The notes: generated by a model from the letters alone, not told the origin. Shown: positions 12,601-22,934, counted from the first letter of the stretch. The stretch: DNA of 32,078 bases from Gryganskiella cystojenkinii (GCA_015852425.1 JAAAIG010000417.1:224-32301), one strand, 5' to 3'. A program made the numbers and translations.

Positions 12601-12856
12601 AATCATTTCCTGCTAAAAGGGCTGGTCCCATATAATCTTCGAGACCTACTCTGAAGAGCTTGTCCTTGGGATGATTGCGGTGATCGAGCAGATACCACTG
12701 TCGAGTCGACCTGGCATCCTCACTATTTTGTAGCAACTCGCGCGCCAGCTGAGTTCCGTCCGGGTACTCGTCCAAGATGCCGGCGATACGTGTAGTTATG
12801 GGTTCGAATACCTCAAAGGAGTAAAATCCGCTATCATCATCCTCTACATGAGACAT
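3686..12856 (-). CDS. Sacsin-like protein: two Hsp90-type ATPase (SACS/SIRPT-like) modules plus C-terminal BTB domain, 2890 aa
   Basis: Five exons: 12856-12498, 12346-12046, 11920-10740, 10636-8136, 8016-3686. Introns are 151, 125, 103 and 119 nt, all GT..AG, and phases sum to 2891 codons including the stop. Module 1 starts at residue 1. It has the Hsp90-like N-box ELLQNSEDA (E40, N44, D47), then KIGQMGIGFN and, across intron 1, SVYH. Module 2 starts near residue 1355 with EFLQNAEDAGA (E1383, N1387), then KIGRHGQGFNS (1453-1463) across intron 4. Both join points rebuild family motifs, which supports one gene rather than five. The C-terminus (about 2635-2775) carries a BTB fold (SILAHKFILAYASKFFENLF) with a Ser/Pro-rich insert before its last helices. 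Human sacsin has three such modules with Ubl, J and HEPN domains; none of those is seen here. Likely role (inference): chaperone-type protein coupled through BTB to a cullin-3 ligase or to self-association. A TATAAAA lies about 60 nt upstream of the ATG. Confidence 0.88.
3957..3980 (-). repeat. (GCATCC)4 hexanucleotide repeat, coding
   Basis: Four perfect GCATCC units in the last exon of the sacsin-like gene encode an Asp-Ala repeat just after the BTB region. Such a hexamer can gain or lose units without shifting frame. Confidence 0.9.
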
Positions 12857-12916
12857 GTTTGCTTGTTTTGTTTGTAGGATAGTAGGATATGTGAATTTGT
12901 ATGTGAGTGGGTGTCA

Positions 12917-12923
12917 TTTTATA
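12917..12923 (-). promoter_or_regulatory. TATA box candidate for the sacsin-like gene
   Basis: TATAAAA on the minus strand, inside CTATAAAATG, lies about 60 nt upstream of the ATG at 12856. The implied 5' UTR would be short. Confidence 0.4.
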
Positions 12924-13181
12924 GCGTGTGTGTGTGTGACAGTAAGTGGCACTTAGTGTCAAGTTTACCTTTGGGGTCTTTTTCTGGTTAACGAGCAAAA
13001 CTATTGAGTTTGGGGTGTCGACGGGAGCAATGGTGGACAGCAGGTGTAGGTACAAGGATTGTGAATTAGAACTGTGGAAGCTGAAAAAATGAAAAGAGAA
13101 GAGAAAGAGGGACATGAGAGACAGAAGTAAGCCAGTATTCATTTTAGTCTCGTCACTAGCCAAACATCAAGTCGACCTCTG

Positions 13182-13318
13182 CAAAATGATATCGTCTAAT
13201 TGGGTAAGGTGTTAGTTTTTGCATAGAGGTAGCACGAAATCCGCTCGAAAGGATTTGGTCCCAGCCTGCTGACTGAGAGGAAAACCAACACATCACCCAA
13301 TAAGGCGATATCATTTTG
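13182..13318. repeat. Imperfect 38-bp inverted repeat element (MITE-like), about 137 bp
   Basis: The left arm (13182-13219) begins CAAAATGATATCG. The right arm (13281-13318) is its reverse complement with 5 mismatches in 38. The arms flank a 61-nt core that resembles neither. Long terminal inverted repeats around a short non-coding core are typical of MITEs, but only a TG dinucleotide is repeated at both edges, so a target duplication is not established. It lies in the shared promoter of two divergent genes and could also act as a hairpin or regulatory element. Confidence 0.65.
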
Positions 13319-13912
13319 TGGTCTGCAAGGCTATATTCCTTTATGACCAGGTTGAACAGCTGTTTGCTGTGGCAAAGATACACGATTTGTGCCTTCGTAC
13401 AGCTGAAATCGAGTGCGTCTAGCGCTCCTATCTTTACATTGAAACGAACTACAGAAGAAAAAAAAATAAAAAATGGACACAAGGGCGTCTGAGGATGCTG
13501 TTATTGTTGAGCTGAAGGCATTGGTTAGGGACATCATGGCTATCGCGGATGAGTCCGGGAGTTTGACAAGTTTGTGGTAGCTGTAGGAAATTGACAAAAA
13601 AAAAAAAAAATTGGTGGCGTATTCGCTCGTGTCCAATAACCAAAAACGTGACGGCAGTAGAGGATAGACACGCCGCGACCAGTGAGGGATGACAGGCCCG
13701 GGCACGTTGCTTTGTGAACAGACGTGATTCTCTCCTTTCTGTTCCTCTTTTTTTTTTTTTTTTTCTTTCTTCTCTCTCTCACTCACTCACTTTTTCTTCC
13801 CTCCATTTCTCAACATCTTTCTGTTCTCATCAACACTCTGTCTTCCCTGCAGGTTACATCCTACCCTCCCCTCTCCAGCAACAAACCCACATAGACCATC
13901 ACTCGAAAGAAC

Positions 13913-15733
13913 ATGAAGTTCCTTCAGCTCGACGGCCTCGACACTCTCAACAGTGCGCTTGCATTCGAAACACCCGAATGCAGAGTCTATGGCAGCATCG
14001 AGCCATACTCTTGTAAGTTTGTTTCTTCTGTGCGCACCCTGCTCTGTTAGATAGCTCTCTCTTTTTTTGTTGCCATCATCCCCACTCATTCAGTCGGTGT
14101 GGTCTGTCCACTCAACGTGCCATTCTCGCTGTTTTCCTTTACTTGCCACCAAAAGAATAACATCAATAATAATAAAACCAAACGTTTCCTGTCAACGCTA
14201 CAATCCCTTTTTCTCCCCCCCAGGCAAATCTGCAGGGTCCGACAAGAAGCTCTACAAGCAAATTGAGGTCAGATACGACCCTTCTCACAGTCCGCCTGAC
14301 GACGACGGGTTCAGAAACATCATCTCGCCCTTTGGACCGTTGGATCAAGCTGCCTCGAGGCGGACACTCTTCTATCTCATCGGAACCCTTAACGCATCCT
14401 TTCCTGATTATGACTTTTCGTAAGTTGTACGAGAGAATGTGCATCCACCCTGGCTTCTTTATTCATACGTTTGAATCTCTGTCGCTTGAGGTAGAGAATG
14501 GAACCAAGGGTCGACGTCTGTTGGGGAACGGCTGGGCTTTGCAACCTGGGCGTATTTGCGGAGATGTGACTATCCATGTGACTGGGTTAAAAAAGACGGG
14601 AACTGGTGGGGGAAAAAGCTCGAGGTTGAAAATGACGGATCGGGAACTCAATTTCAATAGCGAAGCAAATAACGGTCGGCGGAATGAAATCATCGACGCG
14701 GATGGAGCAACCCAAAGAGTCTGTGAGTTTGTGAGCCTGGCCAGAGAAAAATGGACCACCTGAAAAAAACAAGGTTTCCTTTAGCACGGGTTTTTATTTG
14801 TGCCTGGGTGCGTGTGAGTAAGTGACACTGCCCACGAGGGAAACACAAATATGCAGCAGTTGTTCTAGACATCATGATTTTTTCCCCAACAACAAACAGC
14901 CGGCTTGCGTGAAGATGATGACACTACATATTTGAGAAATGACGATGAGACTGGGCAACATTTTTTTTTTTTTCCACACTGATCAAAAGCAATTATTCTA
15001 ACGATTGCCATCCCTTGTGTTTGTTTCGTACTCTTAGAGAGGTCAAACCTGAGCAATTCCGGAAAGAACCGTCTGTGTCCATGGTGATCAACTCAGTGAA
15101 CCTAACTCTGTTGAGCCACGGAAACGCTCGCACCGTGAAGAACCTTCGAGTGTGGGAAGCCATCGATAACTTGATCGATCTTCAGGAGTCGGACGTCTAC
15201 AGCTACAATCCCGAGAGTGACTCGGACCCCAATGACGAAGAGGGACAGGGCACCTTGTAAGTGTGTGTCTATGGAAGATATATGCTTTCCATTCAGGCGA
15301 TAGAGCAGTTCGACTCACAAGCAATCCTGTTATGCTCTCATAGGTGGTCATTTAACTACTTCTTTTTTAACAAAAAAATGAAGCGAATAATTTACTTTAC
15401 CATGCGCGGTGTCAGGTAAGTCATTCGATGTTTATCCTAGCTATGCGTCGACTATCCCCGGACGATGTTTTGAGGGCTCATCGTGTGTTCTTACTCTATT
15501 TCATAGCTATGGATCACCTTCAGATGAGAACGACTTTTCAGACATGAGCGAGGACGAGATCGGGTTTGCTCCACAACGGCGGAGGTAAATATACTTGGTT
15601 GGTCTTTTCTGCGATAATTAATATTTTCGAGTACGAGATACTCAACAACACAAATTTTTATACTGTCTCTTTTGTTCTTCGTAGTAGTGTACGACACGAT
15701 GAATTTGTCGCCGGCGAGATGGATATGTTTTGA
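13913..15733 (+). CDS. MAF1: MAF1, repressor of RNA polymerase III transcription, 237 aa
   Basis: Six exons: 13913-14012, 14224-14419, 15038-15256, 15344-15415, 15507-15584, 15685-15733. Introns are 211, 618, 87, 91 and 100 nt, all GT..AG. All three MAF1 signature blocks appear in order. The A block starts [20 protein letters not shown] and continues through IEPYSC. The B block is [20 protein letters not shown] (from about residue 79). The C block is [18 protein letters not shown] (from about residue 173). An acidic Ser-rich tail follows. MAF1 enters the nucleus under nutrient or stress signals and binds Pol III to block its recruitment by TFIIIB; in yeast, PKA and TORC1/Sch9 phosphorylation keep it cytosolic. 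The length is near human MAF1 (256) and lacks the long yeast linker. Intron 2 is the longest in the window. The last intron ends in a tandem TAGTAG acceptor, so two in-frame isoforms differing by one Ser are possible. Confidence 0.96.
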
Positions 15734-16483
15734 AGGGATGCCGGGACACCTTTGGATCCATCGACAGTCCTTAACGGACTAGTAGGCTCGTCACCATACG
15801 TTCTTCAGTACTCTCGACACCCACAATATTCAGTGCCGACAATATTCAATCCTTTTCTAGTGATACTTTCAATTTCAGTTTTTCACTTTGCGACCAGTCA
15901 TGAGTAAGGGCAAGTAAGCAAGAGTCATGGAACGACGGCAACAACGATAGACTTTTTTTTTTTTTGACGCAGTTAGCAGTTGTAGCTGCGACAGCAAGAA
16001 TAACAACAGCAAAGGCGGTTGTGATGATGATGAGGCGTACGACGGCAGGTCCAGGAAGTTTGCGTACTGGCGTAACAGCAATTGGCGGTTTGTGAGTTGC
16101 CTTTGGTTGTTGCCTTCAGAGGCCTCTTCTCGCCTTCCTTTTTTTTCTTCCTTTTTCGTGCAATACCTTTTGTACTTCCTTTATCCAACTTTTCTTGCGT
16201 CCATATTACAGTCTGCCTGATCAGTATATATTTTTTTGCATAGTCAAAGGATAGTTAGTTCAAACACACTTTCCGTGAACAATGTGCCACTCACCGTTGT
16301 GACTGTCTATTACATTGCATTTTCTGTGGTGCAGTGCAAACAAAAAGGAAAACAAATAAATAGGTGATCGCGCGGTCCAGAGGTGGAGACGCGTTTTCTT
16401 TTTTTTTTTGCATCTTTCCTATTTCCTCAGACTCTTCATTCAACCCATCGTATCAACTAGAGCCATTTACGCAACTCGCCAAC
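15734..16483. other. Intergenic: MAF1 3' region and HAT1 promoter
   Basis: No gene seen. It contains two copies of an ACAATATTCA direct repeat near 15825-15850, a T run at 15953-15965, a plus-strand AATAAA at 16355-16360, and a T-rich tract just before HAT1. The two minus-strand frames here are Ser/Leu or Lys-rich with no family signal. Confidence 0.5.
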
Positions 16484-18609
16484 ATGAATTCGAAGCAGTG
16501 GGTCGTCTCCTCCACCGAGGCCGTCAACCTTCGCCTTGGTATAATTCGACACGCCTTTATGCTTCTTCATCAATAGCGCAATCGCGCCTTTCTTTTTCAT
16601 TCCATTCTTGAGAAAACCGGGTCTCATTGGGTGCAAGCTAACCTGTATTCGACCGTTTTTATTGCAAATAGTTAAAGCATCCCCCCCAGGAACCGAGGAC
16701 GAAGATGAGGAGGATGTTGTCGAGTTCAACCCCGTTTTCACCTATCCTATCTTTGGCGAACAGGAACAGATCTATGGATACAAGGACCTCAACATCAATG
16801 TAAATGTTTCGATTTCCACTTCTTTGTTGTCTTGGCAGGATCAGTGCGGCACTTTCCAGTTATCCGCTGCGGCATTTCGGAGAGTGCTGATCTCAGAAGA
16901 GAGGCTTACGTACACAGAACTAACGAGAAGTTTTTTGTTGGATCATGCCATTCTTGTTATAGATTGAGTTTGCTTCCGGATCATTGGCATCTTGTTTCAG
17001 CATGGGATACAAGGAAAAGCACCCAAAGGCGGACTCAATCTACAAGCAGATGAAAGAATTCTTGCCATCAGGTATGAAGAGCGACCAGAAGGACTAAAGA
17101 ATAAGACAATGCACAATTTTACAATTTGTATCAAAAGTCTGTAAAAGAACAACCAAAGAGTCCTAACCCTCCCACTTTTCTTTATTTTTTTATATTTCTG
17201 TCTACCCAGATATTATCGACAACCGGGAATTGTTTTCGGAAACGGCCAAGAAGGATTATTTGAGCTTTAGACCCATGGGCACCAAAGTAGGAGAATACCG
17301 TATCGAGCATGAAGACTACGAGAACAGCGTGTTTGAGTTTTATGACGTAAGTCTATCATAGAGTCGCCTGGGATAGAGTCAAGGAGAACGGGGACTGATT
17401 TATTATCTAGAATGAAAACAGGGTAGCTAACATTTGCTTTCCTCTGCCCTCTCTCTCCTTCTGAAAAACGACTTTTCTTTTTTATTTATAAGGCCACATT
17501 CAAGACGCCGAGATACAAGAACTATCACCGGCGGTTAGAATGCTTTTCTATCTTCTTTATCGAAGGCGCTTCCTTTATCCAGGACACGGACGAGAACTGG
17601 GAGGTCCGATTGGTCTTTGAGCGTGTGGACGAAAACGGTCATGAGACCTACAACTTTGTTGGCTACTGTACCATGTACCCTTACTTTTGCTACCCAGACC
17701 TTGTTCGTATGAGGATCAGGTAAAGACCATCTGCAATGCACACAGTCAACCAAAAAAAAAAAATACAAGGAAAAAATCATGAAGTACTAACAGAGAGGAC
17801 AAAACTCTTTTTCTGCCTTTTTTTTTCCCTTGATAAAATAGTCAATTTCTGATCTTGCCTTCGTATCAACAAATGGGACATGGGAGCAAATTGTATCAAT
17901 CGCTTTACAGCAGTTTCTGTGCCCGGAAGAATATTCGGGAGATGACAGGTAAACATAACAACCAGAAAAGCTCGCGATCTCGCTCTACCTTTGTTAGGGG
18001 AAAAGTAGAGGAGGAGGATGAAACGATATCCTTTATTTCAAGCAGGTCAAGGATGTGAGGTGATTGTGACCCGTTTTTTTTGACCAACTACTAAATTTTC
18101 TGTCTTTATCTTGTGCTTCTCTTTCACCTCTATAGTCGAGGATCCAAATGAAGAGTTTGCGGATATGAGGGACAAGAACGATATGCGACACTTGACAGCA
18201 AATGGAGTTTTCAAGGATGTGAAGGCACCGATCAAGAAGGATCAAATCGAGAAGGTTGCACAACAATTCAAATTGACCAAGGTTCGTGTTGTCACAATTT
18301 CCAAGCACCTTCTGCTCCCAACTTTATGGATTGTTATCATCATTCACGTGACTAAATCTGAAATATTGTTCGCGTTGAAAAATTGTTTAGCGCCAAGTGG
18401 CACGCTGTTATGAGATGGCCTTGCTGCAGGATCTGGATCCAAGGAACAAGGCTGCAGTCAAGGCTTTCCGACTCCAGGTCAAGGAACGTCTTTACCGTCA
18501 TAACCTTGAAGCGCTCTCACAGATGGAAGAACATGAACGTAAAGAGAAACTGCATGAGACCTTCTTGAGTGTACAAGAGGACTACCGTCGATTGCTTCAG
18601 CTGATCTAA
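16484..18609 (+). CDS. HAT1: HAT1, histone acetyltransferase type B catalytic subunit, 375 aa
   Basis: Eight exons: 16484-16538, 16672-16799, 16963-17071, 17210-17346, 17493-17719, 17842-17948, 18136-18281, 18391-18609. All seven introns (109-187 nt) are GT..AG and phases sum to 376 codons. The first exon (18 codons) is inferred from an ATG in good context and the WVVSSTEAVNL motif. The N-terminal domain includes FNPVFTYPIFGEQEQIYGYK. The GNAT core lies at about 215-260: SQFLILPSYQQMGHGSKLY holds the acetyl-CoA-binding Q-x-x-G-x-G (Q228, G231, G233), and VEDP supplies the presumed catalytic Glu256, matching Glu255 of yeast Hat1. A helical C-terminal domain follows. Length equals the yeast enzyme (374). 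Known role: acetylates Lys5 and Lys12 of newly made histone H4, working with the WD40 chaperone Hat2/RbAp46. The gene converges on ASK1 with 382 bp between stop codons. Confidence 0.96.
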
Positions 18610-18991
18610 AACAAAAGGGACAGCAGGATTTGAATCTAGTAAAAAAAAAAAATACGATCAGATTTGACGGATGCAAGGGCAAGAAAGTGGCAGAAAAAGA
18701 ATACGATTATAAATGTAGCATTTCTTTGACGTTTGTACTGTAATAATAACATTCTCTTCACATCTGTCATCCATTACCTACATCCTGATAATGAGCTTCT
18801 AATTCTTTCTTCACAAAAAAATCTCTCAGGAACTGATATCGGTCACCAAAATGTTGCCGTCAGACGGAATCAATCTTTTGGTCAGATTTGAATGGCATTA
18901 ACAGGGATTTGTGTAAATTTAATAGAATACAGTCTACTTTTGAGGGGAAAAGAGTTGAGGCTGATTTTGCAGTGTTCCAAGGTCATCCCAA
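18610..18991. other. Spacer between convergent HAT1 and ASK1
   Basis: A shared 3' region with an A12 run near 18640 and AT-rich sequence. No gene is seen, and no canonical AATAAA is clear for either gene, so cleavage probably uses A-rich variant signals. Confidence 0.5.
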
Positions 18992-21900
18992 TTATGCCTT
19001 CCCATTCCCAGACCCACTTCCAGGCCCTGAACCAGACAAGGAGCGTCTAAGACTGGCATTGATGTTTCCAGTGGTCGAGCTTCCGGAAGGCTTAGCCGCA
19101 GTCGAGGTTCGCCTACTAAACAACGAACCCAACGATCCTCCTCCGATACTACCGCTTCCAGAGGCAGCGGCCGTCGCGGCAGCAACGCTCTTCAAGTCGG
19201 TCTTGGACCCCATAAACGGTAACGTCTTTCCGGGAGGACAGGGCGACCGCATCATGTTCTCAGTCACATCCTCGTCATCGTCGTATTCATCATCAATATC
19301 ACCCGTATCCGTGAAAGGATCTCGGTCGGACCTCTCAGTCTCGCTGGCCTTGACCCGGTCTAGGAAACTGCGTCCCGTTGTCCAGGCGGTGCTGCCGAGG
19401 CCGGCTGTCTTGGGGTATGTGGTCCTGCGCGTAGCTTCGACAACGGTTGCTTTCGCCGTGGCTGTGGTTGTTGTTGTTGACGTTGTAAAGGGTGAGGAAC
19501 CACCCTCAGAGGAGTTAGTTTGTACACTGCTCATCCGCCTTCCTGGACTTGCCGAATGTAAGGTTGTGCGTGTCCTGTCGTCATGACTTCCACTTGTTTG
19601 ACTGCCATAGAGACCGTCATGGTTCAGCCCGAGCGAGCTCTGGGTCATCAAGGTATCACTATGGTATCCAAGCCTGGGTGCAGGTGGTGGGTTACGATCC
19701 GAGAATGTTGGGGTAGTGAATCCTCCTCGTGCAGGCGAAAACGCTGCGTCTGACCGAGATTCCGATGTGGGTGTAACTCCTGATCCGAGAGATCGGCGCA
19801 TGCCAGTTGCCGAGTTTAATGTGCTTTTAACGACACTGGCCGCAGCTCCAGTCACTGGTGTGGTACTGGTCTTGGAGCTAGCTGGAATTGATTGACGGGA
19901 TCGAGTAGGATCGGCAGTTGTGATTGCAGGAACCAAGTTGGATCCATTGGGACGAGTATCACTCTTGCTCGTCAATCCAGTGACTGTATTCGTTCCAGAG
20001 TTCGGTGCTGTTGTGGTTGTTGTTGATGCTAATGCTACACCCGCGGAAGCTGAGACACGATTATCTAGAGAAACGGCCGTTGGGTACAATGGCTTCCGAA
20101 GTGCAGCGGTGCTGTTGTTTCCGACGAGACTTAGGCGCGAGTTACCAGCGTTGTTGTTCCCCAAGAGACTTAGACGGGAACTGCTGTAGTTACTGCTTCC
20201 CACAATACTCAGACGAGAGTTGCCAGAAGTGTTGTTTCCTACGAGACTGAGGCGGGAGTTGGCAGGTGTGGTGATGGACGTGTTGCTGTAGGTCCTTGTC
20301 AAGCCAGCCGCATCCACTGATGCTGCTGCTGAACCGGATCCCGATGCTGAGAGCGTAGCGGGTCGAAGATTACCTAGGAGAGGTGCACTCGTTGATCCAT
20401 GTAGCTGCGGCGGCTTGTATCCGGGACCAATACTGTTTCGATGATTGGAGGAGCTTGTGCCTGTTCCTAGGACGATACTGCCCCCACGATGCGCACCACT
20501 GCCTGCCATTGTTTGCCGCCTATTAGCAGAGGATGCCGCTAATCCACTGCTAAATGAATCGCGAAAGATAGAACCGATGCTTGTTGCACTTCCTGCACCA
20601 TTCCCTGGAGTGGCGCTCAGAGGGATTGGTGTCACAATAGGGGTTGAGTTCACTGGCCTGGCTGTTGGAGCCAGTGGCGGCACCATGCTCGTTGAAGACC
20701 CTGATCCTGAGCGACTTGGGGCAGTTGTTGCGGTTGGTGCAGGAACAACGGGCAAAGTGGGTGTAGCCTTTGATGTCTCTGAAATAGTTGGGATCGTTCT
20801 TGAAGGTGCCGTGACCGGATGGGAGGGCAGATGCGACGTCGACGTAACAGAGTATCGCTCTCTGATAGCCCTAAACTCTGGTGGGGTCCTGAGTTGAGCC
20901 AAAAGAGGATCCTCGTCCTCAGTTGCGGCAGACTCCTCTGCAGACTGCGACAAGATCTGGGACATGAGCTGTCGACTTGGACTTGGGCTTCGGCGTTGTG
21001 ACTCTGCTTCTTGCTCTGACGTGGACGACGATTGTGGTGCGAAAAAGTCTTGAACACTCGCCATTTTCCGAGGACTCTTTAGCAAGCGCTCCTTGTTCCG
21101 CTGTTCCTTTGTCAAAGATGACCATCGCGTAGGATTGATAGACGATCTTAATGGTCTTCCGGTACCATACTCTTCCTCGACCATGCCTTCACGATCTTCA
21201 TCATAATGGTCTTCGAGCAAATCTCCATCTCGGCTTCGTTTCTTGGACCCTCCGATGGCGGCCTGGTCTGTTTGTCTGAATCCGGCCGCTGTTTCGTCCT
21301 CGACAACATCGTCATCTTCGTCGTCGTTGACAAAAATCGGCTGTGGAACCACTAGACCATCCTTGATCCGGATCTTGTCGACTAAACTTTTGGCGAGTAC
21401 AGATCTGGGCGTTCCTGGGATCCTGGATTCTGGGACAGAGAACTGCAAGGTCGATGGTGGAGTGATAACGTCCTGATGGTCTTCATTCAGGTCCAACTCC
21501 AGAAAGCCTCCGTCTCGGGTTCCTCTCATAGGACTATGGCTGTGTTCGGTGTGGGCTGATGTGGAGGTTAAAGTCTTTTTAGGAGTACTAACAGACAAAG
21601 TCGACTGTCCAGCGTCAGCGTTCGAAGTCAAAGCTGAGTTTGTTCGGGTATAGGTTGAAAAAGCCATAGGTCTGTCCTTTAGAGTGATTTTTGGTGTGGT
21701 GGATCCGCGTCCGTTCAGAGGTGAATTGACCATATAGTCATATCGAGGACGCTGAGGGGTTGATAGACTGTCTTGACGGGTTGTAGTGGCATGTGCGGGT
21801 GAGTTGATGCTTGTAGGGAAGATCCTTCCACGATTTGCCAATGGCGTTCCAGGTAAAGACGCAAGAGGCGAGCTTCCGAGAAAAGTAGTCGAGAAACGGG

Positions 21901-22608
21901 GTGATTCCAGATTGATGGAATCAATCCTTTGACGATTGGTGGAATTGTCCTCGGAGAGGTCATCCACGGAGGTGTAGCTCATCCGATGGTGTTGCTGTTG
22001 TTGACGATGAGGAGATTGAGCTGCTCGTGATTGGGAAGCTGTCGGGTTGAAGCCGTTGTTTCCTTGGAGCAGTTCGTGTTGCTGTTGGTCTTCACGTTCG
22101 TCCTGTTCCCGTTGCTCCTGTAGCTGTTGGAGCTCCTGCTTGCTCCTTATGCTTGCAATCCTTGCTGCCTGAGATCTTTTGCCTCCGCCGTCTGCAGCAG
22201 TCGTGGCCGAGGGTGGAGTGAGGGCAGCCTCGAAAAAGTTGAGCCAGAGTCGGGCATGGTTCCAGACTTCGAGGGAGGATTCCGAGTACCGGTCGATTTG
22301 CGGCAGGATCTTTGACGAGACGATACTTTGACAATCAGAGAAGCTTTGATCTATAGAGGAATGACTACATGTTAGAAATGATTGATTCGATTTGACGGAC
22401 AATTCTCTTTTTTTTTCTTTTCTTTTGTCGACAGCCGTCGAGTTGCCAAGTAGGAATCCCCCCAATCCATTATGCATTGATTGTCAAATTAGAAAAAAAT
22501 AATAAAAAAAAACGCGTTACCAATCTCTTGCAGAGTGCGGGTGATGCTCTGCTCCAGACGCTCAATCTCGTCGAGGACGTCGGCCGTCGAGATTGGCTGC
22601 ATAGACAT
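18992..22608 (-). CDS. ASK1: ASK1, DASH/Dam1 complex subunit, extended form of 1148 aa
   Basis: Two exons: 22608-22521 (29 codons plus one base) and 22350-18992. The 170-nt intron is GT..AG. The join gives the Ask1 signature: ...IERLEQSITRTLQEI followed by DQSFSDCQSIVSSKILP and a W-x5-W-x3-FFEAAL motif (residues 1-73). This is the conserved helical region that builds the DASH ring, which couples kinetochores to microtubule ends. Beyond it the protein is low-complexity: Gln/Glu-rich (about 85-140), many Ser/Thr-Pro sites, an acidic patch, then a long Ser/Thr/Gly/Asn-rich tail. Residues 725-776 are four 13-residue repeats centred on SRLS[LI]. Budding-yeast Ask1 is 292 aa, so this tail is a large extension. 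It is one uninterrupted frame, which argues it is coding. Yeast Ask1 is phosphorylated by Cdk1 and Ipl1. Identity rests on the N-terminal 73 residues. Confidence 0.88.
20111..20266 (-). repeat. Four tandem 39-bp repeats in ASK1 (13-residue SRLS repeat)
   Basis: The translated units are PANSRLSLVGNNT, SGNSRLSIVGSSN, YSSSRLSLLGNNN and AGNSRLSLVGNNS. Each is exactly 39 bp. DNA copies have diverged more than the protein units, mostly outside the R-L-S-[LI] core. Confidence 0.9.
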
Positions 22609-22934
22609 GTTTTAAGAGAAGAGAAGAGAGGGGAAAGAGAGAGAGATTCAGGGACGAAAGGTCGCCTGGTTGTGATTGATGTGAGGGAATGAATGGAAAG
22701 AAGGCGAGGTTCTCTGATGTCGAAAGGGATTAAATGGATGAAAGACCACGGCAACCAGTCAGGCAAAGAGAAAGATGAGGCACGCGTTTTTTTTTATTGT
22801 TTTGACTTTGTCCCAAAGCGACTGTGACGCGCCTCTTTTCTCCTGGACTCACGAGATTTCATTCTTTCCCACTTCCCTTTTTCTCTTTCTTTCTTCTTGG
22901 AAAAAAGAAATGCCTGGGTATTCCACCCCTTACA
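22609..22934. other. ASK1 5' region and Dabb gene 3' region
   Basis: This region holds a GA/CT-rich tract immediately upstream of the ASK1 ATG (22610-22650) and T-rich runs near 22787-22800 and 22860-22910. No gene is seen. Confidence 0.5.

Larger units (their letters stand above)
12857..13912. other. Divergent promoter region between the sacsin-like gene and MAF1
   Basis: About 1.06 kb separates the two opposed start codons. It contains a minus-strand TATAAAA near the sacsin-like start, a GT microsatellite (about 12925-12938), a long imperfect inverted repeat (13182-13318), a poly(A) tract near 13595-13609, and a poly(T) plus CT-rich tract just upstream of MAF1 (13749-13800). Poly(dA:dT) tracts of this kind often mark nucleosome-depleted promoters. 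Frames in this stretch are low-complexity and look non-coding. Confidence 0.6.

Noticed and set aside
12800..12815. GGTTCGAATAC, which resembles a tRNA B-box.
   Set aside because: It lies in exon 1 of the sacsin-like gene with no A-box or cloverleaf around it. Other TTCGA hits (9567, 1140) also fail to fold as tRNA.
13331..13786. 151-residue minus-strand frame with Lys/Glu and Phe runs upstream of MAF1.
   Set aside because: The runs come from poly(A)/poly(T) tracts in the promoter. The rest has no protein-like pattern.
14263..14763. 166-residue plus-strand frame over MAF1 exon 2 and intron 2.
   Set aside because: It is out of frame with MAF1, starts inside a conserved exon and crosses a good donor. 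No motif was recognised.
14908..15000. Possible C/D-box snoRNA in MAF1 intron 2 (ATGATGA near 14913, CTGA near 14986, with short flanking complementarity).
   Set aside because: The stretch upstream of the D-like box is a T run, which would make no sensible guide, and the terminal stem is short and bulged. The boxes are common by chance.
15875..16188. Two overlapping minus-strand frames between MAF1 and HAT1.
   Set aside because: Low-complexity Leu/Ser/Lys content from T and CTT runs; no family signal, no paired splice sites.
18888..19586. 232-residue plus-strand frame antisense to ASK1.
   Set aside because: It is a shadow of the Ser/Gly/Thr-rich ASK1 exon, whose composition avoids stops on the other strand. 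It has no family motif.
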